Assembly (NCBI GenBank): GCA_024331125.1
Contig: JANDJI010000002.1
Span: forward strand, 186,001 to 250,000
DNA length: 64,000 nucleotides
Reading direction: 5' to 3'
DNA from: Nitrospira sp.
Lineage (GTDB): Bacteria > Nitrospirota > Nitrospiria > Nitrospirales > Nitrospiraceae
Part shown: positions 24,032 through 35,353 of the stretch, one piece after another
Position numbering within the stretch: position 1 is the first letter of the stretch
How the letters are laid out: each line of letters starts with the position of its first letter
Translations under genes and position numbers: made by a program
The notes under the pieces: model-generated
The model's database searches: none
What the model saw: only the letters and a program-made list of their open reading frames with translations
What the model was told of the DNA's origin: nothing

Positions 24032-24424
24032 ATGAGTGAGCAAGAACAAGGGTTTGTGGTGCGGGATCGGCGGGGGAGCGGCGGGTCGGGGACGGCCGGA
24101 TCATCGGCGCCCGAAGAGACGCGGGCGGCGTCCTCATCAAGAGCCGACGTCGGGGCGTCGCAGGAGGCTCCGCCGCTTCCGGTGACGTTCTCGTCGTTCG
24201 TCATTTCGTTGGGCTCTTCCGCGTTGATGTTGATGGGGGAGCAACTGGATCCTCGTCAAGAGCCGCTGTCCGTCAATCTCCCCCAGGCGAAAGAAATCAT
24301 CGATCTCCTCTCGATTTTGGAAGAGAAGACCAAAGGCAATCTGACGTCCGAAGAGCAGACGGTCTTGCGGGACATGCTCTATGCGCTTCGCCTGAAGTAC
24401 GTTGCGAAGGTCCCGTCCAAGTAA
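24032..24424 (+). CDS. DUF1844 family protein
   Basis: 130 residues. A disordered Gly/Ser/Ala-rich N-terminus precedes the conserved core (FSSFVISLGSSALMLMGE, then NLPQAKEIIDLLSILEEKT). An AGGAGG Shine-Dalgarno site precedes ATG 24032. The family is short, helical and of unknown function. First clearly chromosomal gene after the island, just upstream of the NtrY-like kinase. Confidence 0.85.
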   Translation: MSEQEQGFVVRDRRGSGGSGTAGSSAPEETRAASSSRADVGASQEAPPLPVTFSSFVISLGSSALMLMGEQLDPRQEPLSVNLPQAKEIIDLLSILEEKTKGNLTSEEQTVLRDMLYALRLKYVAKVPSK

Positions 24425-24571
24425 ATTCCGGTCCGACTCTCTTCCCGGCGGGCTTCTGACTCCGATGGTTCTCCGAGCGAGAGGTGGTCGCTCAGCTCAG
24501 TGACGGGGTTGCGTCTTTTCCGGCTCTGGCGGGCGGCCATGGAGAATCGTCAAAGAAAAGAGACCGATCTC

Positions 24572-26917
24572 ATGCCAGAGCCAAGCCAGTTGACGAACGG
24601 TTCCGGCAGACCATCCTCCCCCCCAATCGACCATCTCGACGATCGCCGGCAGCCGATCTCCGGTCCCCACCCGCGTGGAAACCCTTCGGGTGCCTCCAGA
24701 GAGCCGGATCGAAAAAAACCGCACCTCCGTCCCGTCTGGATCGTGCTGATCCTGTTGATTCCCTGCCTGGCGTTGACGTTCTACTACGCGCAAATGGTCG
24801 TGCCGGGCGGCGAGGAAAAGGGATCCCTCGTGCCGACGGCCGGCTACGCCATCGTGCTGTTGCTGGTGAATCTCGATTTGATCGGGCTGGTCGTTCTGAC
24901 CCTGCTCTTGTCCCGCAATTTGATCAAGGCCTATTTCGAGCGCCGCCATCGACTCGTCGGCTCCGGCTTTCGCACCAAGCTCATCGCGGCGTTCATCGGG
25001 TTCTCGTTGATCCCGACCGTGCTGCTTGCGATCGTCGCCAGCGGGTTTCTCAACAAGGCGGTGGATGTCTGGTTCAGCGAGCAGATTGAAAACGTCATGC
25101 GGGACTCCTACGAGGTCGCGCGGCTGCAGCAGGCGGGGCACATCGCGTTGGCGGTCAACAGCGCGCGGGCGATCGGGCAGGAAATATACCGCGAGGACAT
25201 GCTGCTGCCGGAACAGCGGGATCTCCTCATCGCGGCCATGGCGCGGAAACGCGCGGAATACGGAGTCGCGGGGATCGAGGTCTTTTCGAACAAGATGGAA
25301 GCCCTCACCAAGACGTTCGATGCCAGCGTGCCGGAGGGCGTGTTGGATCTGCCGGTCAGCCAACTCGTCCTTCAGGCCATCAATGGCAAGCAGGAATCCA
25401 CTTCCGTGCAGGAGGCCCAATCGGGCCGGTTGGTGCGGACGGCCATTCCGGTGCCTTCGGGTACCCGAAGCGGCGAGGTGGCCGGCGTCGTGGTGGTCGA
25501 AACCTACGTGCCGGAGTCGCTGCTGACGAAAATGGAAGGCATCAGCCGACAATACGAAGAGTATAAGCAGATCAAGGCGATGAAAAACCCGATCAAGGCC
25601 GGCGCCTATCTCGTGATCGCCATCGTGACGGTCATGATTCTGTTCAGCGCGACCTGGTTCGGGTTTTACGTGGCGCGCGGCATCACCGTGCCGATCCAAC
25701 GATTGGCCGAAGCGACCGAAGCGGTGGCGCAGGGGGACCTCACCGTCCAGATCGACGCCAAGGCCACGGATGAAATCGGCACACTCATCGCGTCCTTCAA
25801 CCGGATGACCCAGGATTTGCAAACCAGCAAATCCAAATTGGAAGAAGCCAATCTGACGCTCTGGAACACGAACGTCGAACTGGACCGCCGGCGGGCCTAT
25901 ATCGAAACGGTCGTGGCCACGATCCCGACGGGCCTGTTGTCGATCGATCGCTTCGGCATGATCACGACGTTCAACCCGTCGGGTGAGCGCATTCTCGGGC
26001 TTGCGGGCGACCGGCTGCGGGGGCGTCAGGCCAACGAGGCCTTTAAAGAATTCGGACTCGACGTCTTTCAGACCGCCTATGACCGTCTGTTGGCCGCGGA
26101 GCGGAACGACGTGAGCCTGGAAGGACAGTTGGACGTCCAGGGCAAGCTGATCACGATTCGATTGAGCGGATCGCGGATGCGGGACGAGGCGAACCAGGAT
26201 CTGGGCTTTGTGTTGGTCTTTGAAGACTTGACCGAGCTGATCAAGGCGCAGAAAGTCGCGGCGTGGCAGGAAGTGGCCAGGCGGCTGGCCCACGAAATCA
26301 AAAATCCGCTGACTCCCATTCAATTGTCCGCGCAACGGCTGCGGAAGAAGTTTTTCGAGCAGTCTCCGGATTTCAATCGTGTGTTCGACGAGGCCACGAA
26401 CGTCATCGTCAACGAGGTGGGCAGCATCAAACATCTGTTGGACGAGTTCACGAAATTCGCCAGAATGCCGGTTCCTCAGATGACGCGCCAGTCGCTGCAC
26501 GACGTCGTGCGTGAGACGGTGAGTCTGTACGAGCCCATGCAAAAAGAGGTCGATTTCGTTCTGGATCTCGAAGAAGCCTTGCCGCCGATCAATTTCGATC
26601 GGGAACAGATCAAGCGGGTGTTCGTCAATCTGTTCGATAACGCCCTTCAGGCCATGAATCACAAGGGGCGGATCTGGGTGAGCACGAAGTATGATACCAA
26701 ACGGAAGCGGGCGGTGGTGACCGTGGCGGACGAAGGTCCCGGCATCCAGCCGGAGGATCAAGAGCGGCTGTTCGTGCCCTATTTCACCAGGAAGAAGACC
26801 GGCACGGGCCTGGGGCTCGCGATCGTGCGGCGGATCATCACGGACCACGACGGGCAGATTCAAGCCGGCAACAATCATCCCAAGGGGGCGGTGTTTACAT
26901 TCGAGTTGCCGGTCTAA
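24572..26917 (+). CDS. ntrY: NtrY-like membrane sensor histidine kinase
   Basis: About 781 residues. Membrane helices lie near residues 55-75, 87-112 and 136-158, then an extracytoplasmic domain, then a fourth helix near 345-370. HAMP (VARGITVPIQRLAEATEAVA), PAS (IPTGLLSIDRFGMITTFNPS), HisKA (phospho-acceptor His near residue 573 in LAHEIKNPLTPIQLSAQRL) and HATPase (DNALQAMNH, GPGI, GTGLGLAIVRRI) follow in order. This is the NtrY architecture. Starts at 24500 and 24539 are possible; 24572 has the best, though weak, ribosome site. The ntrX regulator follows 38 bases later. Confidence 0.9.
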   Translation: MPEPSQLTNGSGRPSSPPIDHLDDRRQPISGPHPRGNPSGASREPDRKKPHLRPVWIVLILLIPCLALTFYYAQMVVPGGEEKGSLVPTAGYAIVLLLVNLDLIGLVVLTLLLSRNLIKAYFERRHRLVGSGFRTKLIAAFIGFSLIPTVLLAIVASGFLNKAVDVWFSEQIENVMRDSYEVARLQQAGHIALAVNSARAIGQEIYREDMLLPEQRDLLIAAMARKRAEYGVAGIEVFSNKMEALTKTFDASVPEGVLDLPVSQLVLQAINGKQESTSVQEAQSGRLVRTAIPVPSGTRSGEVAGVVVVETYVPESLLTKMEGISRQYEEYKQIKAMKNPIKAGAYLVIAIVTVMILFSATWFGFYVARGITVPIQRLAEATEAVAQGDLTVQIDAKATDEIGTLIASFNRMTQDLQTSKSKLEEANLTLWNTNVELDRRRAYIETVVATIPTGLLSIDRFGMITTFNPSGERILGLAGDRLRGRQANEAFKEFGLDVFQTAYDRLLAAERNDVSLEGQLDVQGKLITIRLSGSRMRDEANQDLGFVLVFEDLTELIKAQKVAAWQEVARRLAHEIKNPLTPIQLSAQRLRKKFFEQSPDFNRVFDEATNVIVNEVGSIKHLLDEFTKFARMPVPQMTRQSLHDVVRETVSLYEPMQKEVDFVLDLEEALPPINFDREQIKRVFVNLFDNALQAMNHKGRIWVSTKYDTKRKRAVVTVADEGPGIQPEDQERLFVPYFTRKKTGTGLGLAIVRRIITDHDGQIQAGNNHPKGAVFTFELPV

Positions 26918-26955
26918 CGGGCGAGCGAGAAATTCGAGAGCGAGGAGAGGCGGGC

Positions 26956-28356
<1,401 letters not shown>

Positions 28357-28442
28357 GCCGCAGAGCGCATAGTTCTGCTCCCACAGCAGGTCGCTTCTCT
28401 TCCGTTGACCCTCGCCGTGCCCTCCTCTAAGATAGCGCGCCC

Positions 28443-29480
28443 ATGACGACATACCGAGAAGCCGGCGTCGATATCGACGCGGGTGATGCATTCGTCGATC
28501 GCATCAAGCCGCTCGTGCGCTCTACCTTTCGGCCTGAAGTCCTGGCCGACCTGGGCGGCTTCGGCGGACTGTTCGGCCTGCGGGCGGAGCAGTACAAAGA
28601 ACCGGTGCTGGTCTCCGGCACCGACGGGGTCGGGACCAAGCTCAAAATCGCCTTTTTGATGGATCGGCACGACACAGTCGGCATCGACCTGGTCGCCATG
28701 TGTGTCAATGACATCGTGGTGAGCGGAGCCGAGCCGCTCTTCTTCCTTGACTACTTCGCGACGGGCAAACTTTCAGTCGCCAAGGCCCAGGACGTGGTGA
28801 AGGGTATCGCCGAAGGGTGTCGCCAAGCCGGGTGCGCCTTGATCGGCGGCGAGACGGCCGAGATGCCGTCGTTCTATCGAGACGGCGAATATGACCTGGC
28901 CGGTTTTGCCGTCGGAGTCGTTGAGAAGGCCACGATCATCGACGGTCGATCGATCGTGCCGGGCGACGTCTTGATTGGGCTGGCGTCGAGCGGCCTGCAC
29001 AGTAACGGCTACTCCCTGGCGCGTCACGTGCTGCTCGAACAGGCAAGGCTGACCGTGGACAGCTTGGTATCGGAGCTTGGTCGGACCGTGGGAGAAGAGT
29101 TGCTCACACCGACCAGAATCTATGTGAAGCCGATCCTGGCCCTCTGCCGTGAGTTCCCCATTAAAGGGTTGGCCCATGTGACCGGCGGAGGGATCACGGA
29201 AAATCTGCCGCGCGTGCTTCCCTCCGGCGTCAACGCACGCGTGGATCGACGGGCTTGGGCCGTTCCTCCCGTGTTTACGCTGCTGAGCAGCGCGGGAGCG
29301 ATCGAGCAAGAAGAAATGTACCGAGTGTTCAACATGGGGATCGGCATGGTCCTGGTCGTGCCGCCGCATGCCGCGAAGTCGGTCGTGTCTCGCGCCGTTG
29401 ATCTGGGCGAACGGGCGCAGGTGATCGGCGAAATCGTGGCATCCCGGTCGGCGGAACCGGAGGTCGAGTATGTGGCTTAA
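28443..29480 (+). CDS. purM: phosphoribosylformylglycinamidine cyclo-ligase (AIR synthetase)
   Basis: PurM closes the imidazole ring in purine synthesis (FGAM + ATP to AIR). 345 residues. Signatures: [20 protein letters not shown], then [35 protein letters not shown] and [16 protein letters not shown]. The length is typical. It overlaps purN by 11 bases. Confidence 0.97.
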   Translation: MTTYREAGVDIDAGDAFVDRIKPLVRSTFRPEVLADLGGFGGLFGLRAEQYKEPVLVSGTDGVGTKLKIAFLMDRHDTVGIDLVAMCVNDIVVSGAEPLFFLDYFATGKLSVAKAQDVVKGIAEGCRQAGCALIGGETAEMPSFYRDGEYDLAGFAVGVVEKATIIDGRSIVPGDVLIGLASSGLHSNGYSLARHVLLEQARLTVDSLVSELGRTVGEELLTPTRIYVKPILALCREFPIKGLAHVTGGGITENLPRVLPSGVNARVDRRAWAVPPVFTLLSSAGAIEQEEMYRVFNMGIGMVLVVPPHAAKSVVSRAVDLGERAQVIGEIVASRSAEPEVEYVA

Positions 29481-30156
29481 GCGAACGGCTCCATTGCGCG
29501 TGGCCGTGTTGGCGTCTGGCCGTGGGTCCAATCTCCAGGCGATCATCGATGCCATTGAAACCGGACAACTTGAAGCCACCATCGTAGCCGTCATCAGCAA
29601 CAAAAAAGACGCGCAGGCCTTGGAGCGGGCGAGGAACCATGGTGTGCCGGATGTCTTTGTTGACCCCAAACCCTTTGCCGGATTGCCTGATAGCCGCGAA
29701 GCCTATGATCGAGCCATCTTGGAGATTCTTCAGCAACGGGATGCCGAACTGGTATTGCTCGCCGGCTACATGAAGATCGTGACCTCCGTGCTGGTGAACG
29801 CCTACCAGAATCGGATGATGAACATTCATCCCTCGTTGCTGCCCTCGTTTCCCGGCCTGCACGGCCAGAAGCAGGCGTTGGATTGGGGCTGCAAACTAGC
29901 CGGCTGCACCGTGCATTTTGTGACAGAAGGAGTGGACGAGGGGCCGATTATCATCCAGGCTGCCGTGCCGATTTTTGACGACGACACGCCCGACACCCTC
30001 GCCGCCCGCATCCTCGTTCAAGAGCACAAGATCTATCCCCGAGCCGTGCAACTCTTTGCCGAAGGCCGCCTCCGCGTCGAAGGTCGCCGGGTCTATATCG
30101 ACGGCAGTTTCGACCGGTCTCACCACGAATCCCAGGCACTCATCAGCCCGGCGTAG
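29470..30156 (+). CDS. purN: phosphoribosylglycinamide formyltransferase
   Basis: PurN transfers a formyl group from 10-formyl-THF to GAR. 228 residues, slightly long. Family landmarks: [38 protein letters not shown] (catalytic Asn-His), and [19 protein letters not shown] with the catalytic Asp. The start lies inside purM, so the two are translationally coupled. Confidence 0.96.
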   Translation: MWLKRTAPLRVAVLASGRGSNLQAIIDAIETGQLEATIVAVISNKKDAQALERARNHGVPDVFVDPKPFAGLPDSREAYDRAILEILQQRDAELVLLAGYMKIVTSVLVNAYQNRMMNIHPSLLPSFPGLHGQKQALDWGCKLAGCTVHFVTEGVDEGPIIIQAAVPIFDDDTPDTLAARILVQEHKIYPRAVQLFAEGRLRVEGRRVYIDGSFDRSHHESQALISPA

Positions 30157-30505
30157 TGGAACAGAAAGTTGCTTTGGGGGCCAAAAACGAGCGTGTGGCA
30201 ACCGTCGGCAGTATCGGACCAGAGCGGAGACACAAGTGGATGTCTTTGACTCCATCGAACACGGGCACAACTCCCGCCAGCGGCAGCGACCAGCTTTGCA
30301 GCAAGAGGGGGGAGCAACGGTTACCCTACCTGCCCGTGGAAACGGGGTAAAATCTGAGCTGCTTCCGTCATGTTCAAGTCTCTTCTTGCCTTGCGGTTGA
30401 TAGAGGGAAGGTCATCGAACGCATTCAGCCAGCAGTCTAGAGCAGTTTTTCTGTGAGTAAGTGAACCAGTTGGTTAGTCCATTAGCAACATCTCCGCCAT
30501 CGCCT
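30157..30505. other. intergenic region after purN
   Basis: About 350 bases with no gene I can support. A short frame near 30230-30320 (VDVFDSIEHGHNSRQRQ) faintly resembles the C-terminus of IS3-type transposases, but no ends or other transposase motifs are visible. No terminator hairpin was found. Confidence 0.3.
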
Positions 30506-31321
30506 TCAGAGTCGGTGTACTTTTACGGAGTTCAAAGCACATCTACTAGCGCCTGGCGCCGTCATCGGGGCGTTGCCTTTGCATCGGTTGTTGATGAGCA
30601 TAACCAGGCGGTTGTCCGCCACAGCCTCCCGCCTCATGGCTGGGAGCGCCTGAACGATCCTGTTATAAGGCTCGGCCCGTCGTTGGCCTGCTCAGAGGTC
30701 ATGCCGAGTGGCGTCAGCAGCCGCAGCACGACGAACGGAGCGGGAAATCGTTCCAGACGTTGGTGTTGTTTCGCCAACGATGGCATCCAGGACCAGTGAT
30801 TGGAAACATAGGCAGCAGCATGGCGTTCGAGCACCTTCCGATATTCGGATCCCAGGAGACGATCGTTGCGAATTTCCACGGCATAGCGAAAGTCAGTCGG
30901 CAATTGTCCGAGAAATGTCTCGAGGCGCGAGCAGGATTCACTGGCCGACAGATCGTGTCGCTGAAATTCCAGAATGAACGGGCCGAGTATGGGAGGGAAA
31001 CTCCGCCTCATAGTAGGGAGTAAGGACTGTTTCAATAAACAGGGCCACATCCAGAAAATATGGATTGACATGTCCGGCCTTCGTCCCGTGGCGGGCGAGT
31101 GAAGTGAAACGAGGAACGGTGATGTCCTCCCACGCTTTGAAACACATTTCAAAATCAGGGGGAATCTGCCGCAGGTAATGCCGAAGCTGGTCGGCGGTCG
31201 TGGGACGATAAACCGTGCCGTCATGGCCCACTGTGCGAAACAATAACTCCCCCTTGTACTGATACTGGCAGTATTCCTCTAGGCACTCCTGTGGAAAGCG
31301 GCCTTTGGTATAGGGCCGCCG
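30506..31321 (-). pseudogene. DUF72 family protein, frameshifted and 5'-truncated
   Basis: Three frames in succession carry one protein: GRFPQECLEEYCQYQYKGEL...VPRFTSLARHGTKAG, then FILEFQRHDLSASES...FRYAVEIRN...LRLLTPLGM, then RAEPYNRIVQALPAMRREAV...LINNRCKGNAP. Order and content match DUF72 proteins. At least two frameshifts (near 31015 and near 30665) and an upstream in-frame TAG (31322-31324) show it is dead. It lies between purN and an uncharacterised membrane gene. Confidence 0.75.
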
Positions 31322-31540
31322 CTAGACCAGCCCCTGCGGCCCATGTCGAGGTGTTGAACCGGATCAGCGGCGACAGTGTCATGCGGGGAGTGTAGGGGTG
31401 ATGGACCGCTTGATCAATGATGGCTGGATCTCCGCGCGAGGTGACCTATGAACGGGCGGCGCGGGAACAAAAATTTCTAGGCGAGAGAAAAGGGGGCTGG
31501 TATTCTCGGACGGACAATCAGCAACAGAAGCCGGGGGTCT

Positions 31541-32305
31541 ATGTTCGAGATCGAATTTCCCGACATCACGATCTACTTGGTGGCCATCCTGGGCCTGCTG
31601 GTCGTGTGGCAGTTCTATCAAATGCAGATCATGGCGGGACGAATTCTGGCCATTGATATTTTCGATCGTTCCGGTATCCGCATGTACATCTACGTCGTCC
31701 CGGAAGACGACGACGTGTGCGAGGTGTGCTCGGCCGCGCACGGGCGGGTGTTTTTGCCGTCCTACATCGTGAAAAAAGGGTTTTCGCCGCTGCCGGAAAC
31801 ATGCCGACGGCCGCTTCCCTGCCCCGGCGTGCTGGTCGGGCTGTATGGAGCATGGTTGGAAGCGCGATCCGTCGTGCAACGGCTTCGAGCCAACGCCCAA
31901 AAGGGCTGGATTCAGTTGTCGGCGGAAGAGCTGCGCACGTTGGTGAACGGACAATGGGAAACCAGCATCAGCGCCGAGACGGATCGCGTCGTGGTTCGCA
32001 TGCTGGAAGCGGTCTGTTATGAAAACATCAACCAGGCCGTATCGGTTTCGGGCTATTGGTACGTCATCGACGAGGCCAAGGAAATCCGCCATCTGCTTCT
32101 GTTGGTTCCGGCCTATCTCCGCTTGACGCGGCTCTTGGCCCGCGCGGGAGACGGCGCCGGCGCGCTGGCGGTGATCGAGCGGTTTGAAGCGCGATTCCCC
32201 CCCACGAAGCGGGGGATCCATTTCCCGACCAAGGAGCAGCGCAACGTGATGAAGACGCGAAAGGCGCTGTTGCTCAAGAACCGACAGGTCGACGCGGCGG
32301 CATAG
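31541..32305 (+). CDS. uncharacterised protein with N-terminal membrane helix and Cys motifs
   Basis: 254 residues. One membrane segment lies at about residues 9-30 (ITIYLVAILGLLVVWQFYQM). A short Cys-rich segment follows (DDDVCEVCSAAHGRVFLP, then CRRPLPC), a likely zinc site. A helical C-terminal region (RHLLLLVPAYLRLTRLLARA) could be TPR-like. I do not recognise the family. Convergent with the HD-domain gene (10-base gap). Confidence 0.7.
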   Translation: MFEIEFPDITIYLVAILGLLVVWQFYQMQIMAGRILAIDIFDRSGIRMYIYVVPEDDDVCEVCSAAHGRVFLPSYIVKKGFSPLPETCRRPLPCPGVLVGLYGAWLEARSVVQRLRANAQKGWIQLSAEELRTLVNGQWETSISAETDRVVVRMLEAVCYENINQAVSVSGYWYVIDEAKEIRHLLLLVPAYLRLTRLLARAGDGAGALAVIERFEARFPPTKRGIHFPTKEQRNVMKTRKALLLKNRQVDAAA

Positions 32306-32315
32306 CCCGCAAGCG

Positions 32316-33734
32316 CTAGTAGCTGGACTCGATGCTGGACGGCGCCTTGTTCAGGACGGCCGCCGCCGCTCGGGAAAGCGCGGCGTCATGGGTATGGTCG
32401 AGCGAATAAACCCGAAATTGGACGAGCCTGGTCGGCAACAGATCCAGAAATTCCTCCAAGGGGTCGGTTGACACCTGCTTGGTTCCCGGATCATACACAT
32501 ACAGCGGCCGGCCGCGTTGGTCTTTGGGGTCCGGCCTCGGGTCAAGCGGGGCCATGTCCACGCGAAACTCCACGTTCCGCAGTTCCTTCGGCAATTCCTT
32601 GGCGATCTGTTGCGCGAAATGCCGGTGGCCGGGAAACGCCATGCCGCGCGCCTCTCCCTTTTCCTTGAGCGACGTGCTGTAGGCCATTTTCCACTTCACG
32701 TCCCGGTCCAAGATCCGACCCCATTCCTCGCCGAGCCTTCGGCGGGCCTTGACTCCGGTGCGGCGCCAGGATCGGACTTCTTCCAGGAGGGACCAATCCG
32801 TGAGCGACCGATACTTGTCCATGTGTTTGCGCGGATCGTAGGGAAACAAGAGTTTCATCGTCTCGCCGAAGATGTCGCGCAGGTGAATGTCGATGGCCCT
32901 GGTCGTGCGGTGAAAATACACGTTGGAGTAGAGGTACATGCGGGTGTTCAGAAACATTTGAAGGGCCGGCAGGCCGGTTTTATGGATCGTGAAACCTTTG
33001 TCGGTTACGATCGTATAGTGAATGAGCCTGGTAAGGTCGACCGGACCGACGGCCACTCCGCACATGTAGGAGTCCCGCAAGACGTAATCGAGGTTGTCTC
33101 CCGTGTAGGCGCCGGAGATGACCGGTTGCAGGATGTCGAGCCAGCGGGGGAGGCGGGAGTTGTCCTTGCTTTTTTCTTTGAGGATCAGATGCGCGATTTG
33201 ATCCGGGTCCAGCTGCTCTCCCTTGGCGAAGAAGCCGGACGGGCTGCGGCGGATTTTTCTGATGATAGGCCCTAAATGCTCGCGGATGATGATCTGCCCT
33301 AGTCGTTCGTGGGTCAGGTCGAAATGATGGAGGTAGTTCTCGTCGAAGAAATGGCAAAAGGGGCCGTGGCCGATATCGTGGACCAAGGCGGTGACGCGCA
33401 GCACTTCTTCGACGTAGTTGGCCGAGGGAACGTCCGGGGCGACTTTTTTGAGAAACGGATAGAGATGGCGGGCGAACCGTCCGGCCACGTGCATGGTGCC
33501 GAGAGAATGGACGAACCGGCTGTGCTCGGCCGACGGATACACCCAACGGGCGCTTTGCAACTGGTAAATGTACCGGAGCCGCTGGACCCACGGCGAATCG
33601 ATCAAATCCTTCTCGGTTCGCTCGGAGGGGTCGGGCTCGGCATAGGGAACGGTAAACGAGACGTAGCGGTGGATGGGATCGGCGATGAGCGCCGATCCGT
33701 CGTAAGGAGCGTTCGATCGGTCGGTATGATCCAT
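32316..33734 (-). CDS. HD-domain phosphohydrolase (dNTPase-like)
   Basis: 472 residues. The HD metal site is intact: RFVHSLGTMH, then LVHDIGHGPFCHFFD, and the downstream Asp in GDNLDYVLRDSYMCGV. The layout fits the broad dGTPase/SAMHD1-like group of HD proteins, which hydrolyse (deoxy)nucleotide triphosphates. The true substrate is unknown. It is the last of a minus-strand run that includes lon and thiL. Confidence 0.88.
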   Translation of the reverse strand: MDHTDRSNAPYDGSALIADPIHRYVSFTVPYAEPDPSERTEKDLIDSPWVQRLRYIYQLQSARWVYPSAEHSRFVHSLGTMHVAGRFARHLYPFLKKVAPDVPSANYVEEVLRVTALVHDIGHGPFCHFFDENYLHHFDLTHERLGQIIIREHLGPIIRKIRRSPSGFFAKGEQLDPDQIAHLILKEKSKDNSRLPRWLDILQPVISGAYTGDNLDYVLRDSYMCGVAVGPVDLTRLIHYTIVTDKGFTIHKTGLPALQMFLNTRMYLYSNVYFHRTTRAIDIHLRDIFGETMKLLFPYDPRKHMDKYRSLTDWSLLEEVRSWRRTGVKARRRLGEEWGRILDRDVKWKMAYSTSLKEKGEARGMAFPGHRHFAQQIAKELPKELRNVEFRVDMAPLDPRPDPKDQRGRPLYVYDPGTKQVSTDPLEEFLDLLPTRLVQFRVYSLDHTHDAALSRAAAAVLNKAPSSIESSY

Positions 33735-33746
33735 GACGAATCGATC

Positions 33747-34262
33747 TTAGCTCACTTGGTTTGAAGGCGGCAACGACGGGCGCGACGCCCGGTCGGGCGT
33801 CGCGCGATACCGGAGAATGAACGCGTACGCCAGCGGGTACGACACGAGCGCCCCGATCAGGCTCAAGACCAATCCGCCGACTATGAACGGAATCAGGTAC
33901 GGCGCGACCTGTGTGTAAATTCCCACGAAACTGAGATCGTTCCACGTCAGCGGCGGAATTTCCGTCTGCCCCAACAACCGAGCGCCGGTCCAATAAGTCG
34001 CCCCCAGGATCGGCACGATCGTCCACGGGTTGTTGACGAAGGCGCCGGCCAAGAGCGCCACTACATTGAGACCGAAAAGCCACGCGCACAGGATCGCCAT
34101 GATCGTGTGGAGTCCGTAGGCCGGGCAAAACGCGATGAACACGCCCACGGCGAAGGCGAGGGCGGTCCGCTGGGGGGGCTCTTCAAGGCGAAGCACCTGA
34201 CGTAATAATGCCCTGAAAGAACGGACGCGGCGTGTCGAGGTCTGGTTGTCCGGAGGCGTCAT
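33747..34262 (-). CDS. DUF2062 membrane protein
   Basis: 171 residues, with helices around AVGVFIAFCPAYGLHTIMAI, NVVALLAGAFVNNPWTIVP and LIPFIVGGLVLSLIGALVSY. The segment FCPAYGLHT and the NNPWT motif are typical of DUF2062. The family is of unknown function and is often next to glycosyltransferases. The start overlaps the thiL stop by 4 bases. Confidence 0.85.
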   Translation of the reverse strand: MTPPDNQTSTRRVRSFRALLRQVLRLEEPPQRTALAFAVGVFIAFCPAYGLHTIMAILCAWLFGLNVVALLAGAFVNNPWTIVPILGATYWTGARLLGQTEIPPLTWNDLSFVGIYTQVAPYLIPFIVGGLVLSLIGALVSYPLAYAFILRYRATPDRASRPSLPPSNQVS

Positions 34263-35302
34263 GCGAAAAAGTGTTCGTAGCTGGTGGCGGGCATCGGTCG
34301 CGTGATGCCGTCGGTGTTTCTCATGCGAATCCCGAATCGTCGGTGTCGAACGGTGCCGATGCGGGTGACCTGAAATCCTCTCGCGCGGGCCTGCCGCTCG
34401 ATGGCTGCGTGCATTCGCGGTGAGGCCGTAAACAAGAGCTCGTAATCTTCACCCCCCGCGACGGCCAAATCAACGGGCGACAGGCGGCGGCTTTCCGCGT
34501 AGGCTCGACAGGGCGCCGAGATCGGGAGCGCGCCGCCGTCGATTTCCGCTCCCACGCCGCTTTCTTCGCAGATGTGCCGCAGGTCTCCCGACAGGCCGTC
34601 CGAGAGATCGATGGCGGCGCTCGCCAATCGTTCCTGGTTGAGCCATCGGCCTTCCTTCACGCGGGCCGATGGACGGAGGTGGCGCTCGATGAGGGTTCGA
34701 CGATCGGCTGCGGACAACGAGGGAGAACGTCGGTTCGAACGGGGCGATCGGCGTTCGTTCAGCAACCTGAACCCGGCTAAAGAGTCTCCCAATGTCCCTG
34801 TTACGTAGATGTGGTCGCCGATATCGGCTCCATGACGAAATAGAGCTCGACCCGCGGCCGTATCGCCGATGAGCGTGATGCCGAGAAACAAGCCGGCGCG
34901 GGAGGCCGATGTATCGCCGCCGATCAGCGCGACGTCGTGAAGACGGCAGGCCTCCATGAGACCGTCGTAGATCGCGAAAACGGACGCCGATTTGAAACGA
35001 CGAGGAATCGCGAGTGTCATGAGCAGGTAGCGGGGAACGGCTCCCATGGCGGCAATGTCGCTGAGATTGGCCATGGCCGCGCGATAGCCGACCGTGGCGG
35101 GGTCGGCCGTGTCGAGATCAAAATGGACGCCTTCCGCCAACAGGTCCGTCGTCACATGCCACCACGCCGGTTCTTTCGCCGAGACGACGGCGGCGTCGTC
35201 GCCGATTCCCTTGATGAGACCCGAGGCGTGTCCGGGGAACCGGTGCGCAATCGTCCGGATCAAGGCAAATTCAGCGATGGAAGAAACGTTTCGCCTAGCC
35301 AC
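34259..35302 (-). CDS. thiL: thiamine-monophosphate kinase
   Basis: ThiL phosphorylates thiamine monophosphate to the active diphosphate cofactor. 347 residues. Landmarks: IGDDAAVV, DLLAEGVHFDLDTADPATVG, MANLSDIAAMGAVPRYLLMT, GGDTSASRAGLFL and AIDLSDGLSGDL. The GTG at 35302 fits the family N-terminus (EFALIRTI); there is no strong Shine-Dalgarno site. A low-complexity Arg/Ser insert (NERRSPRSNRRSPSLS) interrupts the middle. Followed by DUF2062 with 4-base overlap. Confidence 0.93.
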   Translation of the reverse strand: MARRNVSSIAEFALIRTIAHRFPGHASGLIKGIGDDAAVVSAKEPAWWHVTTDLLAEGVHFDLDTADPATVGYRAAMANLSDIAAMGAVPRYLLMTLAIPRRFKSASVFAIYDGLMEACRLHDVALIGGDTSASRAGLFLGITLIGDTAAGRALFRHGADIGDHIYVTGTLGDSLAGFRLLNERRSPRSNRRSPSLSAADRRTLIERHLRPSARVKEGRWLNQERLASAAIDLSDGLSGDLRHICEESGVGAEIDGGALPISAPCRAYAESRRLSPVDLAVAGGEDYELLFTASPRMHAAIERQARARGFQVTRIGTVRHRRFGIRMRNTDGITRPMPATSYEHFFA

Positions 35303-35353
35303 GGATTGCCGGAGTGAGGTTAGGGGAGCGATGAATCGTCGGGATACTTATGC

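Noticed and set aside
30230..30320. IS3-type transposase C-terminal fragment
   Set aside because: Only a short, weak match (VDVFDSIEHGHNSRQRQ) with no DDE motifs or terminal repeats.
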